A stretch of DNA of 64,000 bases, taken from positions 60,239-124,238 of the forward strand of contig JAKAST010000001.1 in the NCBI GenBank assembly GCA_021828155.1, in the 5' to 3' direction. The translations under genes were made by a program, and so were the position numbers. The notes below the pieces were generated by a model. It was not told the DNA's origin. It was given only the letters and a program-made list of their open reading frames with translations, and made no database searches. Origin of the DNA: Microcaldota archaeon. Lineage in GTDB: Archaea; Micrarchaeota; Micrarchaeia; Micrarchaeales; Micrarchaeaceae. Shown here in pieces: positions 50,610 through 58,005 of this stretch; position 1 is the stretch's first letter, and the number at the start of each line of letters is the position of its first letter.

Positions 50610-50960
50610 ATGGACAAACTTGAGTTCAGGGCATTCTTCTATGCGCTAGGCGATTACAGCAGGTTCAGCATACTGAGGTTTTTGGCAAATGGCGATTTAA
50701 GCGTAAACGAAATAGCGGCTGCGACAGGGATAGAACAGAGCAACGTCTCGCACCACCTGCAATGCCTTTTGAATTGTGGGTTTGTCAGTGTAAGGAAGGA
50801 GGGTAAGAAGCACATCTACGTAATCAACACTGCGGTAAAGCAAACAGTAAACAGCATAGCAAACCACATAGAAGCTTACAAAAAGCAGATAATATCCTGC
50901 AATATAGCGAACAGGGCGTATATTTTGAAGGTGACTAAATGGAAGAATTCGAGTACGTAA
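50610..50960 (+). CDS. ArsR-family metal-sensing regulator
   Basis: 116 aa. The winged helix is clear: FFYALGDYSRFSILRFLANG, LSVNEIAAATGIEQSNVSHH, then LQCLLNCGFVSVRKEGKKHI. Cysteines C52 and C56 lie in the recognition region and C97 further on; these could bind a soft metal and release DNA. Archaeal mer operons use ArsR-like repressors in place of MerR, so it probably controls this operon. Its end overlaps merA by 22 bases. Confidence 0.8.
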   Translation: MDKLEFRAFFYALGDYSRFSILRFLANGDLSVNEIAAATGIEQSNVSHHLQCLLNCGFVSVRKEGKKHIYVINTAVKQTVNSIANHIEAYKKQIISCNIANRAYILKVTKWKNSST

Positions 50961-52354
50961 TATTAGGGCAGGGATCCGCTGCCTTCGCAGCTGCAATAAG
51001 GGCAAATGAGATCGGAATTAAGACCGCCATGATAGGTAACGGAGCCACTAAGGGTGCAGTACTTGGAGGAACTTGCATAAACGTCGGGTGCGTGCCTAGT
51101 AAGCGGCTCATAACAGTGAGTACGTTTGTAGAAGAGCTTAGAAAAAGAAGATACGCTGGACTGGAGTACACAATTGGAAAGCCAGACTATTCAAAAATAG
51201 TTGAAGAGAAGGACAGGCTTGTAGACGATCTCAGGGTTGAAAAGTACAAGAATGTTCTGGAGGGGATGGAAAACGTTACCTTCATAAATGAGACCGGAGT
51301 CTTCAAAGATGCAAACACCATAATGGCCGGAACTAGGGAGGTGAAGTCTAAACACATACTTATAGCAACTGGTGCGAGGGCGTCGATACCAAAGATAAAA
51401 GGCATAGAAAAGACAAATTATCTCACAAACGAAGAAGCCCTGTCGATAACCAGGCTTCCAACATCGCTCATAGTGATCGGTGGCAGAGCGCTAGGGCTCG
51501 AATTCGCCCAGCTGTTCGCCAGAATGGGGGTAAAGGTCACCCTGCTGCAAAGAAGCGATAGGATAATACCCAACTGGGAGCCTGAGATAAGCAACTACAT
51601 GGCTAGATATCTGAAGGAGAGCGGCGTCGGCATTGTGACAGGCGCAACTCCCGTAGAAATAGACTCAAAGGATGGATTGAAGAGCGTCACGGCAACGGTC
51701 GGGGGAAAGAGTGCAGTTTTTGAGGCGGAAGAGATCCTTTTCGCAACCGGAAGGATCGCGAATATAGAGAAGCTGAACCTAACCGCCGCAGGCGTACAGT
51801 TAAACGAAAAAAACTTTATCAAAGTGGACAGGACGCTCAAGACGACCACCGGGCACATATACGCCGCAGGCGATGTTACAGGCGAGCCTATGCTAGAACC
51901 GCTTGCAGCGAAGGAAGGCAATATCGCTACATCAAACATATTCGAGAATGCGGGAAAGGTAATAAACCTGAACGAGATACCAAGCGCCATATTCACTTAC
52001 CCTGAGGCCGCAATGGTCGGCATGACCGAAGACCAAGTCGTGAAAAATAAGATAAAGTGCAGCTGCAGCCCTGTTGAGTTCAAGTTTGTAGCGAAAGCCG
52101 CTATCCTTGGGGACACAAGAGGGATCGCAAAAATAGTAATAGACGCAAAGACAAAGCGCATACTTGGCGTGCATCTCCTTGCGCCGCATGCCGCTGAACT
52201 CATACACGAAGGCGTGCTGGCGGTTAAATTCGGACTAACGATAGACGACATAATAGACACAGTGCACGTCTTTCCGACACTCAGCGAGGGATTGAAGCTA
52301 GCAGCTCTGGCTTTCTACGAAGACGTATCTAAGCTCAGTTGCTGTACTGTATAA
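50939..52354 (+). CDS. merA: Mercuric reductase
   Basis: 471-aa flavoprotein reducing Hg(II) to volatile Hg(0) with NADPH. FAD-binding YVILGQGSAAFAAA; redox pair in GGTCINVGCVPSK (C46, C51); a Rossmann NADPH site (VIGGRALGLEFAQLFARMG); the second FAD motif GHIYAAGDVTGEP; the dimer domain with HLLAPHAAELIHEG. It ends in SCCTV, and the C-terminal vicinal pair (C468-C469) is diagnostic of MerA and separates it from lipoamide dehydrogenases and glutathione reductases. The optional N-terminal NmerA domain is absent. No merB is seen. Confidence 0.92.
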   Translation: MEEFEYVILGQGSAAFAAAIRANEIGIKTAMIGNGATKGAVLGGTCINVGCVPSKRLITVSTFVEELRKRRYAGLEYTIGKPDYSKIVEEKDRLVDDLRVEKYKNVLEGMENVTFINETGVFKDANTIMAGTREVKSKHILIATGARASIPKIKGIEKTNYLTNEEALSITRLPTSLIVIGGRALGLEFAQLFARMGVKVTLLQRSDRIIPNWEPEISNYMARYLKESGVGIVTGATPVEIDSKDGLKSVTATVGGKSAVFEAEEILFATGRIANIEKLNLTAAGVQLNEKNFIKVDRTLKTTTGHIYAAGDVTGEPMLEPLAAKEGNIATSNIFENAGKVINLNEIPSAIFTYPEAAMVGMTEDQVVKNKIKCSCSPVEFKFVAKAAILGDTRGIAKIVIDAKTKRILGVHLLAPHAAELIHEGVLAVKFGLTIDDIIDTVHVFPTLSEGLKLAALAFYEDVSKLSCCTV

Positions 52355-52369
52355 GCTCCAGCGTCAGGG

Positions 52370-52411
52370 CCGTTCCCGTAGGGGTTCGTGAGTTCAAATT
52401 TCCCCCTGCAA
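52370..52411 (+). repeat. Right island repeat (attR-like tRNA-Leu remnant)
   Basis: 52370-52399 is identical to tRNA-Leu 47840-47869. It continues with TT in place of CTCA, then CCCCCTGCAA (52402-52411) as at the end of the tRNA. No acceptor 5' half or anticodon arm precedes it, so it is only a fragment and not a second tRNA gene. Confidence 0.85.
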
Positions 52412-52437
52412 AATTATTATCGGCAGGGTCCACAGCA

Positions 52438-52468
52438 AGCTTTATAAATCTAGTTAATCATAATTAAC
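52438..52468 (+). promoter_or_regulatory. TATA box and palindrome before the DUF4143 ATPase
   Basis: GCTTTATAAATC (from 52438) is followed by GTTAAT-CATA-ATTAAC (52453-52468), a perfect 6-4-6 inverted repeat between TATA and the expected start. The layout resembles the ferredoxin promoter (15034-15056), which also begins with TAGTTA. Confidence 0.55.
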
Positions 52469-52495
52469 GTAGAATATAAAGTAGGTAATATAGAC

Positions 52496-53761
52496 ATGAC
52501 AAAAATTGAGGATGCACTCAGGGACTTCAATCCCTGGTGGAAAAAGAAATTTTCGCTGGTTTATCACGAACGTGAGATATTCGGCGAAATAAAAAGGTAC
52601 CTTGACTTGCCAATGATAATCGCGTTATCCGGATTGAGGCGCGCTGGAAAGAGCACGCTGATGCTAAAAATTGCAGAGGACTATATTGCAAAAGGCACGC
52701 CGTCAAACAGGATACTTTATTTTTCCTTCGACGATTTTAAAGGCGCTGAGCTCGGAGAAATAGTAAGGGAATATGAAAGGCTAAATGCGCTCGATACGAA
52801 CGATGGAAAATACCTATTCCTTTTTGATGAGATACAGAAGCTTACAGACTGGCAGGATAAAATCAAAACGCTATACGATACCCATAAGGGAAAGATAAAA
52901 ATAATACTGTCGGGCTCAGAATCGCTGTTTTTGAAAAAATGGACGAAAGAGAGCCTTGCAGGCAGGGTTTTTCTGTTCAACGTAAAGCTACTGTCATTTA
53001 AAGAGTTTATCGCATTCAAGGGCCAAAAAGCACTTTTAGAACGGCCTAGGCTCTACCGAAAAGAGCTTCTGCAGCTATTCGAAGATTACCTTCACACACA
53101 GGGCTTTCCGGAGTTGGTCGACATCAAAGATAGAGAAGTGATAAGGAAGTACATCAGGGAGGGGGTAATAGACAAAATCATATACAAAGATATCCCGCAG
53201 CTTTTTAAGATAGAAGACATCGGAGTGTTGGAATCTCTAATCAACCTGCTTATGGATGAACCCGGCCAGCTGATTGAGCTTTCGAATCTTGCATCTGAGC
53301 TTAAAATCACTCGCCAGACGTTATCAAATTATATCACATATCTGGAAGAATCGCAACTTTTAAAGAAGCTCTATAATTATTCTAGAAACGCTAGGAAGAC
53401 CGAAAGGAAACTCAAGAAATATTATCCGACAGTGATATCAGCAGACCTGTCGTTTAGCGTCGATAGCACTGCGCGATCCCATGCATTTGAATGGCTAATT
53501 GTAAACCAAACCGGTGCAGAATTTTTCTGGCGTGATGTATACAAGAACGAGGTGGATATCGTACTTGGCAAAAAGGAGCCCGTGCCCATAGAAATAAAAT
53601 ATGGGAAAATATCTGCCGAAGGACTCAGCGCATTCATGCGGAAATTTAAAATTAAAAATGGAACTATTGTCTCTTTCGATATAGAGGATGAAATTAAGGT
53701 CAAAGAAGGAACCATAAAGATAATTCCCGCTTACATTATGCTTCCGGAACTTGCAAAATAA
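52496..53761 (+). CDS. AAA+ ATPase with DUF4143 domain
   Basis: 421 aa. An N-terminal ATPase has the Walker A GLRRAGKSTLM, Walker B YLFLFDEIQKL with sensor IILSGSESLF. A helix-turn-helix segment follows (LASELKITRQTLSNYITYLE), then a DUF4143 domain with a nuclease-like tail (FFWRDVYKNEVDIVL ... PVPIEIKYG, a D-x-E-x-K pattern). Such proteins are abundant in archaeal accessory regions; their function is unclear, possibly defence or toxin-like. It is AT-rich, unlike the flanking csaA, suggesting recent gain. It lies just outside the right repeat. Confidence 0.83.
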   Translation: MTKIEDALRDFNPWWKKKFSLVYHEREIFGEIKRYLDLPMIIALSGLRRAGKSTLMLKIAEDYIAKGTPSNRILYFSFDDFKGAELGEIVREYERLNALDTNDGKYLFLFDEIQKLTDWQDKIKTLYDTHKGKIKIILSGSESLFLKKWTKESLAGRVFLFNVKLLSFKEFIAFKGQKALLERPRLYRKELLQLFEDYLHTQGFPELVDIKDREVIRKYIREGVIDKIIYKDIPQLFKIEDIGVLESLINLLMDEPGQLIELSNLASELKITRQTLSNYITYLEESQLLKKLYNYSRNARKTERKLKKYYPTVISADLSFSVDSTARSHAFEWLIVNQTGAEFFWRDVYKNEVDIVLGKKEPVPIEIKYGKISAEGLSAFMRKFKIKNGTIVSFDIEDEIKVKEGTIKIIPAYIMLPELAK

Positions 53762-53776
53762 ATGGCGGGTGCCAAA

Positions 53777-54112
53777 ATGATAGAGTACAAGGACTTTGCT
53801 AAAATCGACATGAGGGTCGGGATTATTGTGAAGGCGGAGCAGTTTCCAGAGGCGAGAGCGCCCTCCTACAAGCTCGAGATAGATTTTGGAGAGGGTATAG
53901 GCAAGAAGAGGTCGTCTGCGCACATAACCAACTACAGCATCGAGTCGCTCGTAGGACGCAAGGTTGTTGCAGTGGTCAACTTCAGGCCGAAGCAGGTAGC
54001 GAATTTCATGTCCGAAGTGCTTGTCCTGGGTGTCGAGACAGAACGCGGCATATCGCTGCTGTCTGTAGACAAGGCGGCTGGCGCAGCAGCACCAGGTATG
54101 AAAATAAGCTAG
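53777..54112 (+). CDS. csaA: CsaA-like tRNA-binding domain protein
   Basis: 111 aa, one OB-fold of the Trbp111/CsaA type: YKDFAKIDMRVGIIVKAEQF, PSYKLEIDFGEGIGKKRSSA, VVAVVNFRPKQVANFMSEVL and LGVETERGISLL. It binds tRNA or acts as a chaperone in relatives. A GGCGGGTG ribosome-binding site at 53763-53770 supports the ATG at 53777, matching the family's short N-terminus, over the one at 53762. Confidence 0.9.
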   Translation: MIEYKDFAKIDMRVGIIVKAEQFPEARAPSYKLEIDFGEGIGKKRSSAHITNYSIESLVGRKVVAVVNFRPKQVANFMSEVLVLGVETERGISLLSVDKAAGAAAPGMKIS

Positions 54113-54116
54113 CCTA

Positions 54117-54920
54117 TCACACCTGCGCGCTCTTTGTCTTTGCGTCCTTCCTCTCTATGTGGAACGAGCCTGCGGGAAGCTGCTGCATTACTGCGTCAAG
54201 GTTGCCGTATCCAAGCGCTGAGGCTACCGCCTTCGCGGCGTCTGATTTCTTTTCGCGGCCCTGCGTGGCCAGTACGTACACATCAGGCCTTTCCTTCAGC
54301 GCGTACAGCGTGTTCATTGGCACAGCATTGAGAATACCGTCCTTCACGAAGAGGCATAGGGCCAGCTGCACGCCCCTGTACCATTCGCGCTCACCGCGGA
54401 GAGAGAAGCTGCCAGTTCCAAGCGAGCCCTTGTTGGTGAGCTTCCCTACCTGGTCGCGCCTCATGGCGTACACGTCTACAGTGCCGAGGCCCTTCTCCCA
54501 CGCGCTGGAATAGCAGGCCGCGAACTGTGCGGCCTCCTCTCTGACCCCCTTTGGCGCACCGAGACCGCCCTTCAGCACGGTCACTGAGGCTCCGAAGATG
54601 TCTGAGTGGAAGAACAAGTCGTTCTCATCGAAGTGCCTGGAGTTTATGGCCTCGTTCTGTCTGGCGTCGCGCCCTCCTATTGCAAGCATGCCGTTGCTGG
54701 CGAAGAACCAATGGAACTTCTCGTACCACTCCCGCTCCTTGAGCACCTCTATGTTCTTTTTCCTTACCGTCTGGGCGCTTCCGGCCTTCTTGAGCCTCTC
54801 CGCCATAACAGTGAGTGCCCTCTCTGCCCCAGCCCTCTTGCGCTCCAGCCTCTTGGCACGCTCGTAATAGTCGTTGGCGTTCTCCTGCGCGCTCTTGTTG
54901 AAGTCTATGTCGACGTCCAT
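54117..54920 (-). CDS. Stand-alone RqcH/NFACT C-terminal half
   Basis: 267 aa. RqcH/NEMF factors recognise stalled large subunits and add C-terminal tails. Here an N-terminal coiled coil (about 1-65, rich in Lys/Glu/Arg) is followed by the NFACT-R (DUF814) domain: WYEKFHWFFASNGMLAIGGR, DARQNEAI, and DIFGASVTVLKGG. The NFACT-N and helix-hairpin-helix domains of full-length RqcH (over 550 aa) are absent, with no sign of a frameshift upstream. The partner half may be encoded elsewhere. The gene follows secE in the same direction. Confidence 0.83.
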   Translation of the reverse strand: MDVDIDFNKSAQENANDYYERAKRLERKRAGAERALTVMAERLKKAGSAQTVRKKNIEVLKEREWYEKFHWFFASNGMLAIGGRDARQNEAINSRHFDENDLFFHSDIFGASVTVLKGGLGAPKGVREEAAQFAACYSSAWEKGLGTVDVYAMRRDQVGKLTNKGSLGTGSFSLRGEREWYRGVQLALCLFVKDGILNAVPMNTLYALKERPDVYVLATQGREKKSDAAKAVASALGYGNLDAVMQQLPAGSFHIERKDAKTKSAQV

Positions 54921-54948
54921 CCAGACACACGGAATTCAGCTTTTACAA

Positions 54949-55146
54949 TCAGATCATGGACAGCGTGCCAGTGACGATCAGCGATATCATTATAGCAAAG
55001 ACGAGGCCCAGCACCCCTATGAGCACTATGCCGAGTATTATTATCTTCGCGCTCTTGTTGAACTCCAGCTGCGTAGGCTTGTAGCTGATGCTTATTATGT
55101 GCCTGGAGTTCTGCACGAATCTACTGAGAGACGCCGCTAAGCCCAT
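54949..55146 (-). CDS. secE: Protein translocase subunit SecE (Sec61 gamma)
   Basis: 65-aa subunit that clamps SecY. It shows a cytoplasmic amphipathic helix with RFVQNSRHIISISYKPTQLE and FNKSAKI, then one transmembrane helix (IIILGIVLIGVLGLVFAIMI). Size and pattern match archaeal SecE. It lies upstream of the RqcH-like gene on the same strand. Confidence 0.85.
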   Translation of the reverse strand: MGLAASLSRFVQNSRHIISISYKPTQLEFNKSAKIIILGIVLIGVLGLVFAIMISLIVTGTLSMI

Positions 55147-55240
55147 CTGATCCCCTGTATTGCACGATATTAGAGGACACCGAAGCTTAAATAGGTTTTC
55201 ACCGCTTTATGGCTAACGATAGTTTAGCGCGTGGTACACA

Positions 55241-56380
55241 ATGTACAGCTACGAGCATGCAGTGGCGCATTTCGGCGAGCTATGGCTGAAGGGAAGGAAC
55301 CGCGAGGCATTCATACTGCGCCTCGTATCAAACATGCGCTCCGCATTGAATGGCACGGACGCCACAGTGGAGCGCATGCGCGACCGGCTTATGGTGCACG
55401 TTCCGAAGCCCGCAGGCATGGACGACGTGCTTGAGAGGCTCGGCCACGTATTCGGCGTGTCTTGGTATGCGCCTGTGGCGATTGCGCGCACGGACTTCGA
55501 CGATGCTGTTGCGCTGGCCTCGCGGCTGGTAAGCAAGGGCGCGAAGGTCAGGCTGGAGGTGCACAGGTCTGACAAGTCAGCGCCATTCACGTCTAGCGAC
55601 CTTGTCGGGGAGTTCCTGCGCCGCAAGGATTCGCTTCCGTTCGTGCTCGACAGGGACGCCACGAGCACGCTTTTCATAGAGGTCACGCGCGAAGGCATGC
55701 TGATGCACACGCAGCACATCGCAGGCCTGGGCGGCCTGCCCGTAGGCGCGTCGGGCAAGGCCATAGTGCTGATGTCGGGCGGCATAGATTCTCCAGTAGC
55801 AGCGTTCTACGCGATGCGCCGCGGGCTCTCGCCCATATATCTGCACTTCCATGCATTCCAGAGCAATGCCGACGTAGATGGCACAAAGATACCAATGATA
55901 CTTGACGTGCTGGCGCGCTACGGGCCAGCCAAAGCCTACTATGCGCCCGCTCATGTCTTCCAGAGCATAGCGATGAGGCTGCCGCAGAAGTTCGAGCTAG
56001 TGCTGTTCAAGAGATTCATGCTGGCGGTAGCGGAGCGCATCGCGCTAAAGGAGGGCGCATCCGCGATAGTAACGGGCGAGAGCCTCGGTCAGGTGGCCTC
56101 GCAGACCGTCAAGAATCTTACAGCATCGGAGCGCAGCGTCAAGCTGTTCATAATGCGGCCGCTCATAGGCATGGACAAGGCCGAGATAATAGACGCTGCA
56201 AAGCGTATCGGCACGTTCGAGCTCTCGGTGCAGAAGTACCGCGATGTCTGCTCCATACGCTCCAAGAACCCGGCAACTGGCGTTTCTGCCGAGCTCATAG
56301 GCAAGCTGTACAGGAGCTCAGGCATGGCAGGCGCTGTAGGCCAAACCATCAAAAGAACTGCCGTCGCAGTTCAGACGTGA
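55241..56380 (+). CDS. thiI: tRNA 4-thiouridine sulfurtransferase ThiI
   Basis: 379 aa. It inserts sulfur at U8 of tRNA and can supply thiamine synthesis. An N-terminal ferredoxin-like and THUMP domain (FGELWLKGRNREAF, about residues 10-165, including HTQHIAGLGGLPVGASGK) precedes the PP-loop ATPase (MSGGIDSPVAAFYAMRRG). The AIVTGESLGQVASQT and LIGMDKAEII segments follow, and the CSI of the catalytic loop is present. The C-terminal rhodanese domain of enteric ThiI is absent, as in most archaea. Confidence 0.94.
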   Translation: MYSYEHAVAHFGELWLKGRNREAFILRLVSNMRSALNGTDATVERMRDRLMVHVPKPAGMDDVLERLGHVFGVSWYAPVAIARTDFDDAVALASRLVSKGAKVRLEVHRSDKSAPFTSSDLVGEFLRRKDSLPFVLDRDATSTLFIEVTREGMLMHTQHIAGLGGLPVGASGKAIVLMSGGIDSPVAAFYAMRRGLSPIYLHFHAFQSNADVDGTKIPMILDVLARYGPAKAYYAPAHVFQSIAMRLPQKFELVLFKRFMLAVAERIALKEGASAIVTGESLGQVASQTVKNLTASERSVKLFIMRPLIGMDKAEIIDAAKRIGTFELSVQKYRDVCSIRSKNPATGVSAELIGKLYRSSGMAGAVGQTIKRTAVAVQT

Positions 56381-56443
56381 GCGCCCACGACTACCTATTT
56401 AAAGCTTGTCATTCAAATACTGCCTAGTGCATAAGGTGTGATA

Positions 56444-56719
56444 ATGGCAGAGAAAAAGATGGTAGTTACCATAGATCCGAGTATGCAATACTCGAGGCAG
56501 CTGCATCATGAGGAGAAGCACTCCGGCTGGCACATTTTCAGGGCTTTGTACTGGGGCATATACCTGTTCTTCATAGGCACGATGCTGTACCTATACGTGC
56601 CCGTCAGGATGAGCGTCGCGCAATTCTTCGGCATGTCGCTGCTGATACTCGCGATTTTCTACATAGTGTACGGCTTTGTGACAGCACTACACCTGAAGCT
56701 GATGAAGAGGTACGCCTGA
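56444..56719 (+). CDS. Small two-helix membrane protein
   Basis: 91 aa, unrecognised. A polar N-terminus (MAEKKMVVTIDPSMQYSRQL ... EEKHSG) precedes two transmembrane helices (ALYWGIYLFFIGTMLYLYV and FFGMSLLILAIFYIVYGFV). The ATG at 56444 has a GGTG site five bases upstream; a GTG two codons earlier is the alternative. It lies between thiI and secF, and a role in the envelope is only a guess. Confidence 0.6.
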   Translation: MAEKKMVVTIDPSMQYSRQLHHEEKHSGWHIFRALYWGIYLFFIGTMLYLYVPVRMSVAQFFGMSLLILAIFYIVYGFVTALHLKLMKRYA

Positions 56720-56727
56720 GCGTACCT

Positions 56728-56757
56728 GCTCCTTTCCTTTTTTCTTTCGTTTTTGCC
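56728..56757 (+). terminator. Pyrimidine-rich terminator before secF
   Basis: The run CTTTCCTTTTTTCTTTCGTTTTTG follows the small membrane protein stop and precedes the secF TATA (GCTTTTATATC, about 56768-56779). Confidence 0.5.
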
Positions 56758-56847
56758 CCGTCAAGGGCTTTTATATCTATAGGGCCAAATAGCAACCATA
56801 AGTCGCGGCCTCGGGCCAACCGAAGGCTTGCGTGACAGATTGATCCT

Positions 56848-58005
56848 ATGCGGAACATCTACGAGGGTAAGCACTACAAGCTTCTCATACTGGTCCCATT
56901 GGCGCTGCTCCTCGTTAGCCTGTACTTCATACCCAAGATACAGCTTGATTCCTCTCTTGCGGGCGGCGTGAGCATAAGCTTCAGCACCACAAGCACAATC
57001 AGCGTACAGAACCTGACCAAGGAACTCTCCGCACATATACCAAACACGCAGGTCTCGAAATCCTCGCTCAACGGCGTGACAAGCCTGCTGGTAACGTTCC
57101 CGGCCAACTCCAGCATTACGGCCAGCAGCGCCTCGCTGCTTGACGTCTATGGATGGTATTCGAACTATACTGTGGCATCGGTCGCGATAGCATCCCTGCA
57201 GTCGCAGCTTGCGGCTCAGCCTGGCAATTCGACTGCAAAGGCTGGGCTCGCGGCATGGCAGGCCAACCAGACAAAGGATTTGTCTGCGATTGGCTCATCG
57301 CTCAACAGCGAGCTCTCCAACCTGCGGCCGGTTATTGGCAGCAGCTACAGCCTGCCATACAATGCCAGCAGCGCTGCCTCTATGCAGTCAGCGGCGCAGG
57401 CCGCTTACTCGAATGCGACAGCCGCCTACAAAACCCGCCTCGTCGGGCTTCTGGGCTCCTACGTGCAGCTGTCCAACTACTCGTACAATGATGTGACTGC
57501 AACGCTCGGCAGCTACTTCCTGAGGCAGGTGCGCAACATAATAATAGTCGCCTTCATCCTCGTGGCCATAGCCGTGTTCTTCATATTCCGCACGCCCATA
57601 CCCTCATTGGCGGTGGTCTTCGGCGCAGCCAACGACATAATAGTCGCGCTCGGCGCCATGGGCGCCTTCCACATACCGCTTGGGATAGCATCAGTAGGCG
57701 GCATACTGATGCTCATAGGCTTCTCGATAGACACGGATATGCTCTCTTCAATAAGGATACTTAAGAGGAGCGAGGGCACGCCTACCGAGCGTGCAATGTC
57801 CACATTCAAGACCGGCGTGACCATGACCAGCACCGCAATAATATCGTTCGCCACGCTGTTCGCAATCTCGTATTTCGCATTCATAACCACATACGTTGAG
57901 ATTTCCGGAGTGGTGCTTTTCGGACTGATCGCAGACATATTCACCACATGGTTCGGCACCACTGTAATGGTGGTGTGGTACAAGAGGCGCAGGGATCGCG
58001 TATGA
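56848..58005 (+). CDS. secF: Protein translocase accessory subunit SecF
   Basis: 385 aa. One N-terminal transmembrane helix precedes an extracytoplasmic region of over 200 residues, then about five helices with AVVFGAANDIIVALGAMGAF, GILMLIGFSIDTDMLSSIRI and RAMSTFKTGVTMTSTAIISF, the hallmark SecF region. The extracytoplasmic domain includes an Ala/Gln/Asn/Ser-rich helical insert (about 115-200) that is larger than in typical SecF. It overlaps secD by four bases. Confidence 0.92.
   Translation: MRNIYEGKHYKLLILVPLALLLVSLYFIPKIQLDSSLAGGVSISFSTTSTISVQNLTKELSAHIPNTQVSKSSLNGVTSLLVTFPANSSITASSASLLDVYGWYSNYTVASVAIASLQSQLAAQPGNSTAKAGLAAWQANQTKDLSAIGSSLNSELSNLRPVIGSSYSLPYNASSAASMQSAAQAAYSNATAAYKTRLVGLLGSYVQLSNYSYNDVTATLGSYFLRQVRNIIIVAFILVAIAVFFIFRTPIPSLAVVFGAANDIIVALGAMGAFHIPLGIASVGGILMLIGFSIDTDMLSSIRILKRSEGTPTERAMSTFKTGVTMTSTAIISFATLFAISYFAFITTYVEISGVVLFGLIADIFTTWFGTTVMVVWYKRRRDRV

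Noticed and set aside
50939..52354. Dihydrolipoamide dehydrogenase linked to lplA
   Set aside because: The C-terminal SCCTV pair and the ArsR and Cys-Cys context fit mercuric reductase; no lipoyl-dependent complex genes are nearby.
52370..52411. Second tRNA-Leu
   Set aside because: Only the 3' half is present, with a 2-base shift in the T arm, and no acceptor 5' strand; it is an integration remnant.
47880..52411. Integrase or transposase inside the island
   Set aside because: All frames in the island are accounted for by abiE and mer genes; no tyrosine or serine recombinase motif was seen.
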